This document shows positions 1 to 5,143 of a stretch of 5,873 nucleotides of DNA, one piece after another. Made by a program: the position numbers and the translations under genes. The DNA lies in NCBI GenBank assembly GCA_021793635.1, contig JAJYSI010000229.1, positions 1-5,873 of the forward strand, read 5' to 3'. A model generated the notes under the pieces. The model ran no database searches and was not told the DNA's origin. It was given only the letters and a program-made list of their open reading frames with translations. This stretch comes from Bacteroidota bacterium. GTDB taxonomy: Bacteria; Bacteroidota; Ignavibacteria; Ignavibacteriales; Ignavibacteriaceae. Position 1 is the first letter of the stretch. Each line of letters opens with the position of its first letter.

Positions 1-395
1 GCTGCCTATTGGCTCGACAAAAGCAATGGACTAAAGGGCAATATTCAAACATTGCCGGTTTTGTTGAACAGGGTGAAAGCCTTGAACTTGCTGTCAAAAG
101 AGAAGTATATGAAGAAACAGGAATATCGGTTAATAAAATCTCATATCATTCATCCCAACCATGGCCATTCCCCGGCTCTTTGATGATTGGATTTCATGCA
201 TCTGCCGAAAATCTTAATATCTCTCCTCATGATAATGAACTTGAAGACATTCGCTGGTTTACTCGCCAAGAAATTATTAAAAGCCTTTCAGAAAAAACTC
301 TAAGATTTCCTCCTCCAATTTCAGTTTCATTCAAATTGATTGAACACTGGTTCGATAAAGTCGGTCAAGAAAAATTAAGAGATCTTGTAAAATAG
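1..395 (+). CDS. nudC: NADH pyrophosphatase NudC, C-terminal part (5' end outside window)
   Basis: This is the C-terminal Nudix domain of NudC, a cytosolic enzyme that hydrolyses NADH/NAD+ to NMN(H) and AMP and, in E. coli, removes NAD caps from RNA. The reading frame enters from the left edge and stops at TAG 393-395. A complete Nudix box (G-x5-E-x7-RE-x2-EE-x-G-I) lies at nt 57-125, with REVYEETG as its core. It is followed by SQPWPFP at nt 153-173, the signature that separates NADH pyrophosphatases from other Nudix enzymes. A TTG at 9-11 could be read as a start, but the preceding in-frame codons (Cys-Leu) continue the conserved strand (CLLARQ) seen in the family, so the gene very probably begins upstream. 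About 130 residues are visible against roughly 260-300 for full NudC, so the N-terminal and zinc-ribbon regions are missing. No convincing hairpin terminator follows the stop. It has no evident functional link to the exporter operon downstream. Confidence 0.93.
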   Translation, partial: CLLARQKQWTKGQYSNIAGFVEQGESLELAVKREVYEETGISVNKISYHSSQPWPFPGSLMIGFHASAENLNISPHDNELEDIRWFTRQEIIKSLSEKTLRFPPPISVSFKLIEHWFDKVGQEKLRDLVK

Positions 396-476
396 AAAAA
401 GTTGTTATGTCAACCAATCTGCCATAGATTCACCATAAATTCCACCGAAGACGAAAGAAATCCTTCCTAATTTTAC

Positions 477-559
477 TGTCATTTCGACCGGAGGGCCTGC
501 CCCGTTTGCCTCGTTTGCCCCGTTTACGGGGTTTGCGGGGTTTGCGGGGAGAAATCCCC
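477..559. repeat. REP-like palindromic extragenic element with internal expansion
   Basis: The left arm TGTCATTTCGACCGGAGGG (477-495) and the right arm GGGGAGAAATCCCC (546-559) match the general form of a dispersed extragenic element in Bacteroidota-type genomes, where the two arms normally nearly abut. ATTTC (481-485) pairs with GAAAT (551-555), and GGGG-agaaat-CCCC (546-559) can form its own small hairpin. GAAATCCC (551-558) also pairs perfectly with GGGATTTC (589-596). Here the arms are separated by about 50 bases of GC-rich 9-bp repeat. The family assignment is from memory of similar elements; the arms and pairing are seen directly. Role unknown; it could be a non-autonomous REP/MITE or act on transcript ends. 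Confidence 0.55.
503..547. repeat. 9-bp tandem repeat, five units
   Basis: Five consecutive 9-mers are visible: CGTTTGCCT, CGTTTGCCC, CGTTTACGG, GGTTTGCGG and GGTTTGCGG, followed by GG. All keep the GTTTRC core, while the flanking bases switch from C-rich in the first units to G-rich in the last. The middle unit creates a perfect short inverted repeat CCCCGT-TT-ACGGGG (518-531). The block is much richer in G+C than its surroundings and sits inside the palindromic element. The 9-bp period keeps frame, which explains the spurious open frames here on both strands. Confidence 0.8.
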
Positions 560-639
560 AACATAGCACAGCCTCACATATTAACCTTGGGATTTCAGTC
601 ACTTTCTTACTCATCGGCCATTTTGTCACACCCAAACCT

Positions 640-661
640 TTTTTTACCTGTTTTTTACCTA
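640..661. repeat. 11-bp direct repeat of T6-ACCT
   Basis: TTTTTTACCT occurs at 640-649 and again at 651-660, exactly 11 bases apart, inside the inverted-repeat unit. It forms a T-rich tract close to its left arm. Confidence 0.6.
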
Positions 662-679
662 AGTTTTCTCCATTTCTGC

Positions 680-723
680 CAGGCTTCTAACAAGCCTATA
701 ACAAGCCTCCACCAAGCCTAAAA
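680..723. repeat. 11-bp tandem repeat with CAAGCCT core
   Basis: CAAGCCT begins at 691, 702 and 713, an exact 11-base period. The preceding 11 bases (CAGGCTTCTAA, 680-690) are a diverged fourth unit. AGGCTT (681-686) is also the reverse complement of AAGCCT (692-697), giving a 6-bp hairpin with a 5-base loop. An 11-bp period puts the cores on about the same DNA face, which could suit cooperative protein binding, but simple slippage expansion explains it equally well. Confidence 0.65.
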
Positions 724-833
724 TTATTATCTAAATATTGCAAAAAAAAAGTGTGACAAAATGGCCGATGTTTACCTTTATATATTGATATAACTGGTAA
801 TAAGCATATACCAAAATACTAATTCAATAATCA

Positions 834-846
834 TGACAAAATCGCC
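834..846 (+). repeat. Diverged copy of the inverted-repeat end
   Basis: TGACAAAATCGCC matches TGACAAAATGGCC of the right arm (754-766) at 12 of 13 positions, in the same orientation and 80 bases further on. The flanking bases do not match. It may be a remnant of another copy or a third binding site for whatever recognises the arms; a chance match is possible. Confidence 0.35.
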
Positions 847-1087
847 AGAGACCCCTTTTGCAAATAAACATTCTAACCATCCGAAATAGTTTTATTCAAT
901 AATATGCCTGGCTGCCTATTGCTTATTGCCTACATTCTCCGCTCCGTCTCCTTTTATAACTAATTCTTCAAAATAGGCTTCTAGATATTCTATTAACTAA
1001 ATATATCCTAAAAAGATTGAATGCCCTGCCAAATAATAATCCTAAGTTGTCTTCTTGGGCACATCAATCTAAAAAACCACAAATCAG

Positions 1088-1157
1088 GGAAACTATCTAT
1101 TGACAAAATAGTTTCCATCGCTTATGTTTGGAAACGATAATATCAAAAATAGTTTCC
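1088..1157. promoter_or_regulatory. Putative TetR operator array: four GGAAAC/GTTTCC half-sites
   Basis: Four alternating half-sites lie in 70 bases: GGAAAC at 1088 and 1130, GTTTCC at 1111 and 1152. The outer pairs form two similar palindromes. The first is GGAAACTAT-N11-ATAGTTTCC (1088-1116), with perfect 9-bp arms. The second is GGAAAC-N16-GTTTCC (1130-1157). The 12-mer AAAATAGTTTCC is repeated exactly at 1105 and 1146. The inner half-sites form a third, inverted pairing. The palindrome centres fall near 1102, 1123 and 1143.5, about 21 bp or two helical turns apart. The first palindrome covers the -35 box, and the second covers the predicted start of transcription and leader. This is the classic position for autorepression by the adjacent TetR protein. 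That the TetR protein binds here is inferred from position and symmetry. Confidence 0.7.
1100..1128 (+). promoter_or_regulatory. Predicted sigma70-type promoter of the exporter operon
   Basis: A perfect -35 box TTGACA (1100-1105) is followed after 17 bases by TATGTT (1123-1128), a 4 of 6 match to the -10 consensus. Transcription would begin near 1135. The -35 sits in the spacer of the first palindrome and the -10 lies between the second and third half-sites, so a bound repressor would occlude polymerase. Some Bacteroidota use a different -33/-7 consensus, so the sigma assignment depends on the true host. Confidence 0.6.
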
Positions 1158-1174
1158 TGGATTATTCTAATAAA

Positions 1175-1786
1175 ATGAATGAAAAACAAAAAATACTAAA
1201 CCTTGCTTTAGAAACATTTCTTAGCGAAGGATTTTATAAAACAACAATGGATGATTTAGCTGCTAAGCTTCGAATAAGCAAGAAAACTATCTATAAAAAT
1301 TTTTCTACAAAAGAGGATTTGCTAAAAGAAGTGACGCAATTCTTTCTAAAAACCAACCACGATGCCGTTGTAGAATCCGTCAAAAGTCAAAATAACGCAG
1401 TTGACCAACTTTTTGGCATAACAAAAACAATAGGAGCAATTGTAACTCGTGTAAGCGACAAAATGATATCTGATCTTCACAACTACGCACCCGAATTATG
1501 GAAAGAGATTGACGAATTTAGAACAAAGATGATGATCAAGGGATTCACAAAAATCATTAAGCAAGGAAAGAAAGAAGGCTATATTCGTAATATAAATACC
1601 GATATAATGATAACCTCTTTTATATCCTCTTTAAGAGGAGTAGCAAATCCTGAATTTGTAATAAGTAATAAAATCACTATCAGCGAAGCTTTGGAAACAA
1701 CAATATCCATATTCCTAAATGGAATATTGACAGAAAAAGGTAAAAAGAATTTTAGCAAACTTAAAAATAACGGAGCGAACAAATGA
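1175..1786 (+). CDS. TetR/AcrR-family transcriptional repressor of the exporter operon
   Basis: A 203-residue TetR-family regulator with an N-terminal DNA-binding domain and a C-terminal ligand/dimerisation domain. Residues 3-50 carry the TetR_N pattern: helix 1 ([17 protein letters not shown]), then the helix-turn-helix [21 protein letters not shown] at 23-43, followed by STKEDLL. The rest is predicted helical and not conserved enough to name a ligand, as usual. The frame is open back to ATG 1124, which would add 17 residues (MFGNDN...). I prefer ATG 1175 because 1124 lies inside the predicted -10 box and the family starts just before helix 1. Neither start has a clear Shine-Dalgarno. The stop overlaps the next start (ATGA, 1783-1786), implying translational coupling and one operon. 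The arrangement parallels CecR (YbiH) ahead of ybhGFSR in E. coli. Autoregulation through the upstream half-sites is expected. Confidence 0.88.
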   Translation: MNEKQKILNLALETFLSEGFYKTTMDDLAAKLRISKKTIYKNFSTKEDLLKEVTQFFLKTNHDAVVESVKSQNNAVDQLFGITKTIGAIVTRVSDKMISDLHNYAPELWKEIDEFRTKMMIKGFTKIIKQGKKEGYIRNINTDIMITSFISSLRGVANPEFVISNKITISEALETTISIFLNGILTEKGKKNFSKLKNNGANK

Positions 1787-2751
1787 AAAAAGTATTTTCA
1801 ATTATTACCGTCCTTATAGTCGGCTTGTTGTGGGGCTGCGGCGGAAGTAATAATCGTAATAAAATTGAAGCCTCCGGGACAATTGAAGCTACTAATGTTA
1901 CGGTAAGCTCAAAAGTCTCGGGACAAGTGTTAAAGCTGAACTTTCAAGAAGGTGATTTAGTGAAAGCCGGCGACACCTTGATGACTATAGATCATGATAA
2001 TCTTTCAATTCAGCTTCAACAAGCAATAGCGGGTGAACAACAAGCTGCGGCTCAATTGCAATTGATGAAGGAAGGCGCTCGCTCTGAAGATATTAAACAG
2101 GCAGAAGACGCCGTAAAACAAGCTAAAGCCAATTATGACCTTGCCAATCAGGATAGAGAAAGAAACGAAAAACTCTTCCAATCTAAATCTATCACGCAGC
2201 AACAATTCGATAACATAATCAGCAGGTATGATATAGCCTCCGCTCAGTATAATTCTGCAAAAGAAAACTTGAAGAAGATGAAAAACTTTTACCGCCCGGA
2301 CGACATCAAACAGGCTGAAGCAAATCTAAATAGGCAGAAGGCATCCGTTGATTTATTGAAAAAATATATTAGCGATTCCTATGTAATTGCTCCGATCAGT
2401 GGATTTGTTGTTAAGAAATTTATTGAAGCTGGAGAAAGCGTTGTCCCACTTTCATCTTTGGTGATGCTTTCAAATTTAAGCTATGTCGACCTTGATATTT
2501 ATGTTTCCGAAGAGGAATTGGGTAGTGTTAAGCTCGGACAAAATGCAGATGTATCGATAGATGCTTTCAAAAATAAAATTTATCACGGTAAAGTGATTTA
2601 TATTTCTCCCGAAGCAGAGTTTACTCCAAAGAATATTCAGACCAAAGATGAAAGGACTAAGCTTGTTTTCAAAGTTAAGGTTCATGTACCGAATCCGGAT
2701 TTCGAGCTTAAAGACGGAATGCCTGCAGATGCCATTGTCTTTACGAATTAA
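1783..2751 (+). CDS. HlyD/YbhG-like membrane-fusion lipoprotein of an ABC efflux pump
   Basis: Periplasmic adaptor linking an inner-membrane ABC transporter to a TolC channel; 322 residues, close to YbhG (about 330). Residues 1-19 form a lipoprotein signal (MKK, hydrophobic core, LWGC), with Cys19 the likely lipidation site; Trp at -2 is unusual for a lipobox. A lipoyl/barrel-sandwich half follows at about 31-70 (IEASGTIEA...VSGQVLKL...[11 protein letters not shown]). A long coiled-coil hairpin spans about 72-195, with a related phrase DIKQAE at 103-108 and 174-179. The second lipoyl half is at about 200-230 ([10 protein letters not shown]...GESV), and then comes a beta-barrel part ending in [18 protein letters not shown] (275-291), a YbhG-like phrase. 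CGGAG at 1771-1775 gives a spaced ribosome site, and the start overlaps the TetR stop. Anchoring would be in the inner membrane if a lipoprotein-sorting rule like that of AcrA applies. Confidence 0.92.
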   Translation: MKKVFSIITVLIVGLLWGCGGSNNRNKIEASGTIEATNVTVSSKVSGQVLKLNFQEGDLVKAGDTLMTIDHDNLSIQLQQAIAGEQQAAAQLQLMKEGARSEDIKQAEDAVKQAKANYDLANQDRERNEKLFQSKSITQQQFDNIISRYDIASAQYNSAKENLKKMKNFYRPDDIKQAEANLNRQKASVDLLKKYISDSYVIAPISGFVVKKFIEAGESVVPLSSLVMLSNLSYVDLDIYVSEEELGSVKLGQNADVSIDAFKNKIYHGKVIYISPEAEFTPKNIQTKDERTKLVFKVKVHVPNPDFELKDGMPADAIVFTN

Positions 2752-2795
2752 TATTGAAAGTTTAGAAGCTATGATTTATTATCCGGGATTTTACA

Positions 2796-3731
2796 ATGAC
2801 TGATGAACTTAAGAACCAGTTAGCTATAAATTTAGTTAATATCAAAAAGAACTATGGCGATGTTCAAGCCTTAAAAGGAATCAGCTTTGATGTTAAGCGT
2901 GGAGAGATGTTCGGTTTGGTCGGTCCCGACGGGGCAGGGAAGACCACTACTATAAGACTGCTTTGCGGACTGCTTGTCCCTACGGAGGGTTCTGCTGAAA
3001 TATTTGGAATGGATTTAGTCAAACAGAAAAGTCAAATTCAAAAAAATATTGGTTATCTTTCACAAAAATTTAGCCTTTACGGCGATTTAACCATTGACGA
3101 AAATATCGAATTCTTTGCCTCTATCCACGGGGTGAAAAATTATCAACAAAGAAGAAGTGAACTCCTTGAATATACTCGATTAACCGAGTTCAGAAAAAGA
3201 TTAGCAGATAATCTTTCCGGCGGTATGAAGCAAAAACTTGCGCTTGCCTGCACTCTGATTCATAAACCGAAAATCATTTTCCTTGATGAACCGACTACGG
3301 GCGTAGACCCGGTATCAAGACGCGATTTCTGGAAAATACTTTCTAATTTAATTAAGGATGGTATAACAATATTTATGTCTACTCCGTACCTTGACGAAGC
3401 CGAACGATGCAACAGGGTAGCGCTCTTAAATAACGGCGAAGTTATTAGTTTCGCAACTCCCAAGAGTATTAAAGAATCTTTGGACAAACAAATCATTGAA
3501 ATTGTATGCTCGCCTATACTGCTTGCATATAAGGTTATTAAAGAGAAAAGCAATTTTGAAACCCAGATGTTCGGCGATAGGATAAATGTTGCTGTAAATA
3601 ATTACGAAAAGGATTTTACTGTAATAGAAAAAATTCTGGTTGAAGCCGGAGTACAATTAGCAGACCACAGGGTCATCCCTACTTCGCTTGAAAATGTTTT
3701 CATCCATTTGATTTCTGAAAATAAGCAATAA
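2796..3731 (+). CDS. ABC transporter ATPase, counterpart of the YbhF N-terminal domain
   Basis: Cytoplasmic nucleotide-binding subunit of an ABC-2-type exporter, 311 residues. Motifs in order: Walker A GPDGAGKTT (43-51), Q-loop Gln90 in SQKFSLYGDLT, signature LSGGMKQ (140-146), Walker B IIFLDEP (160-166) with catalytic Glu165, and D-loop GVDP (169-172). The H-loop reads STPYLDEAE, so the switch histidine is Pro197 (CCG at 3384-3386). The GPDGAGKTT wording and a non-histidine H-loop also mark the N-terminal domain of E. coli YbhF as I remember it, so this gene corresponds to that half. About 80 C-terminal residues after the H-loop region form the usual variable tail. The gene starts 44 bases after the adaptor gene with no obvious Shine-Dalgarno. 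It probably pairs with the ATPase starting at 5141 rather than forming a homodimer. Confidence 0.93.
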   Translation: MTDELKNQLAINLVNIKKNYGDVQALKGISFDVKRGEMFGLVGPDGAGKTTTIRLLCGLLVPTEGSAEIFGMDLVKQKSQIQKNIGYLSQKFSLYGDLTIDENIEFFASIHGVKNYQQRRSELLEYTRLTEFRKRLADNLSGGMKQKLALACTLIHKPKIIFLDEPTTGVDPVSRRDFWKILSNLIKDGITIFMSTPYLDEAERCNRVALLNNGEVISFATPKSIKESLDKQIIEIVCSPILLAYKVIKEKSNFETQMFGDRINVAVNNYEKDFTVIEKILVEAGVQLADHRVIPTSLENVFIHLISENKQ

Positions 3732-3815
3732 TTCAAGATATGAGTCAAATGTGATAGTCAAAGCCATTATAATAAAATTTATACAAAAAGTTGCATAAGA
3801 ACTATAAGGAATAGT

Positions 3816-5129
3816 ATGAAAAAGATATTATTAGTTTTCTGTATTGCGTCAGTTGGCTTATTCGCACAGGATGCGAAGTTAACATTAAAACAAAGCCTGG
3901 AAATCGGAATTAAGAACAGCAAAGATTTAATAATTTCAAAGGCAAAGCTCGTATCATCGGATGCTCAAGTAACAGCCGCAAGTTCACAGATGCTTCCGCA
4001 ATTATCGTTTACTGCAAATTACACCCGGCTTAGTAATGTCCCTCCATTTGAAGTTTCATTACCTTTTTTGCCGCAACCTATTGTCATCTCTCCTGCAATT
4101 CTTGATAATTACAATTTCAGACTTTCATTACAGCAGCCTCTGTTTACGGGATTCAGATTATTGTCTCTCAAAAGTGCGGCAAAATCAAACTATGAAGCGT
4201 CAAAAACAGATTATTCAAAAGATATGAATGAAGTAGCCTGGAAAATTCAAAATGGATTTTGGAATTACTACCGAGCGCAGCTTAATGTAAATGTCCTAAA
4301 TGAAAACTTATCTCAAATTAAGCAGCATCTTGATGATACTAAAAACTTTTTAGCAAATGGAGTAGCCACTAAAAATGATCTCTTAAAACTTGAAGTACAA
4401 TATTCTTCTGTTAAACTTCAAAAAATAGATGCTGAAAATCAGCTTGATATTGCACGAGCGACCTTTAATTTAGCTATTGGCTTGCCCCTCGAAGCGCCGA
4501 CTCAAATTGATCCGGAAGAGATAAAAATTGAACCGGTGGAACTAAACTATCAAAATCTTATATCAGAGGCTAACACAAATCGTAATGAACTCAAGTCGAT
4601 GGAATTTAAATTAAATGCTAGTGTAGATATGCTTAAAGTTGCTGAATCGGGCTGGTATCCAGCGGTTTATTTGAACGGAGATTATATGTACAACAAACCA
4701 AACCAGAGATTCATCCCTGCTATTGATCAATATAAGAATACCTGGGATATAGGAGTTACCCTAACATGGAGCTTATGGAATTGGGGTTATACTGGGTCAC
4801 AAGCAACTGTTGCTGAGCAAAATAAAGTTCAAACCGAAACTTCAATTGCCCAGTTGAAAGATGCTATAAATATTGAGGTATACCAGAATTATTTAGTCTA
4901 CAAAAGATCGTATGACAAAGTTGAGGTGAGTAAGTTAAGTGTTAAACAGGCTGAGGAAAACTATCGAATTACCCAGGAAAAATATAATACTCAAGTAGCC
5001 TCAAGCACCGATCTAATAGACGCGGAAACCTCATTGCTTCAGGCAAAAACTAATTATAACAACTCCCTCACAGAGTATGAACTGGCAAAGGTGCAGCTTG
5101 ATAAATCTGTGGGGAAGAAGATTTATTAA
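3816..5129 (+). CDS. TolC-family outer-membrane efflux protein
   Basis: Outer-membrane channel subunit, 437 residues, the normal length for the OEP family. A Sec signal peptide covers about residues 1-18 (MKKILLVFCIASVGLFAQ), probably cleaved near FAQ. The two-fold OEP repeat is visible. Each half contains a beta-strand region (PQLSFTANYTRL at 61-72; WYPAVYLNGDYMYN at 280-293), an aromatic/glycine turn (QPLFTGFR at 107-114; WSLWNWGYTG at 318-327) and a helical phrase ending in [VA]-x-x-x-DL (NGVATKNDLLKLE at 181-193; TQVASSTDLIDAE at 392-404). Long helices between these form the periplasmic tunnel. AAGGA at 3806-3810 lies five bases before the ATG. It is preceded by an 84-base gap, the longest in the operon, and followed by the second ATPase gene after 11 bases. 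It should dock with the adaptor encoded at 1783-2751. Confidence 0.94.
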   Translation: MKKILLVFCIASVGLFAQDAKLTLKQSLEIGIKNSKDLIISKAKLVSSDAQVTAASSQMLPQLSFTANYTRLSNVPPFEVSLPFLPQPIVISPAILDNYNFRLSLQQPLFTGFRLLSLKSAAKSNYEASKTDYSKDMNEVAWKIQNGFWNYYRAQLNVNVLNENLSQIKQHLDDTKNFLANGVATKNDLLKLEVQYSSVKLQKIDAENQLDIARATFNLAIGLPLEAPTQIDPEEIKIEPVELNYQNLISEANTNRNELKSMEFKLNASVDMLKVAESGWYPAVYLNGDYMYNKPNQRFIPAIDQYKNTWDIGVTLTWSLWNWGYTGSQATVAEQNKVQTETSIAQLKDAINIEVYQNYLVYKRSYDKVEVSKLSVKQAEENYRITQEKYNTQVASSTDLIDAETSLLQAKTNYNNSLTEYELAKVQLDKSVGKKIY

Positions 5130-5143
5130 AGGAAAAATAATTG
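5130..5143 (+). promoter_or_regulatory. Ribosome binding site and TTG start of the second ATPase
   Basis: AGGA (5130-5133) directly follows the tolC-like stop and lies seven bases before TTG 5141-5143. The codon immediately upstream in this frame is TAA (5138-5140), and the first in-frame ATG (5282-5284) comes after the Walker A motif. TTG is therefore the only plausible start unless the sequence has an error. Confidence 0.8.

Larger units (their letters stand above)
612..770. repeat. MITE-like unit with perfect 20-bp terminal inverted repeats
   Basis: The 20 bases at 612-631 (CATCGGCC...GTCACAC) are the exact reverse complement of 751-770 (GTGTGAC...GGCCGATG). The two arms enclose 119 bases containing a T-tract (639-645), an A-tract next to the right arm (742-750) and two 11-bp-period repeats. 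There is no coding capacity inside. TTAC occurs at 607-610 and 772-775, each one base outside the arms, which could be a 4-bp target duplication but could also be chance in such AT-rich DNA. It might be a miniature inverted-repeat transposable element, a paired protein-binding site, or a sequence forming a long RNA stem. The repeat itself is certain; the mobile nature is inference. Confidence 0.6.
396..1087. other. Intergenic region without credible genes, repeat-rich
   Basis: About 690 bases separate nudC from the operator of the exporter operon. Open frames of about 70 codons exist on both strands around 405-721, but they are translations of the GC-rich tandem repeat and of T-rich DNA and resemble no family. 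The left half (477-770) holds the palindromic element, its 9-bp repeat and the 159-bp inverted-repeat unit listed separately. The right half (771-1087) is plain AT-rich DNA. There I see a diverged copy of the inverted-repeat end (834-846), a 10-bp direct repeat ATTCAATAAT (822-831 and 894-903), and three TGCCT words at 905-931. No tRNA, CRISPR or riboswitch pattern was recognised. Confidence 0.75.

Noticed and set aside
401..414. GTTG-ttatgt-CAAC hairpin after nudC as a terminator
   Set aside because: Only a 4-bp stem and no following T-run.
405..635. Minus-strand open frame of 76 codons with NPANPVNGANEANG-like repeats
   Set aside because: The repeats are just the 9-bp DNA repeat read in frame. 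It has no family resemblance and spans the palindromic element.
506..721. Plus-strand open frame of 71 codons rich in Arg-Gly-Leu then hydrophobic residues
   Set aside because: It is made of the 9-bp repeat plus the T-rich interior of the inverted-repeat unit, with no ribosome site and no recognisable domain.
680..723. CAAGCCT units considered as a small CRISPR or iteron origin
   Set aside because: The period is only 11 bp with no unique spacers. No rep, dnaA-box cluster or cas gene is nearby.
911..921. GCTGCCTATTG identical to the first 11 bases of the window
   Set aside because: The copy at 1-11 is inside the conserved coding sequence of nudC, so an 11-base match is probably coincidental.
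2771..2803. Ten-codon frame (MIYYPGFYND) overlapping the start of the first ATPase, possible coupling leader
   Set aside because: Too short to judge. Only a weak AGAAG lies before it, and nothing else supports translation.
3745..3773. TATAAT at 3768-3773 in the gap before the tolC-like gene, possible internal promoter
   Set aside because: The matching -35 position reads TCAAAT, a poor match, and the region is so AT-rich that TATAAT is expected by chance.
4036..4227. 63-codon frame inside the tolC-like gene
   Set aside because: Alternate-frame shadow of a strongly supported gene.
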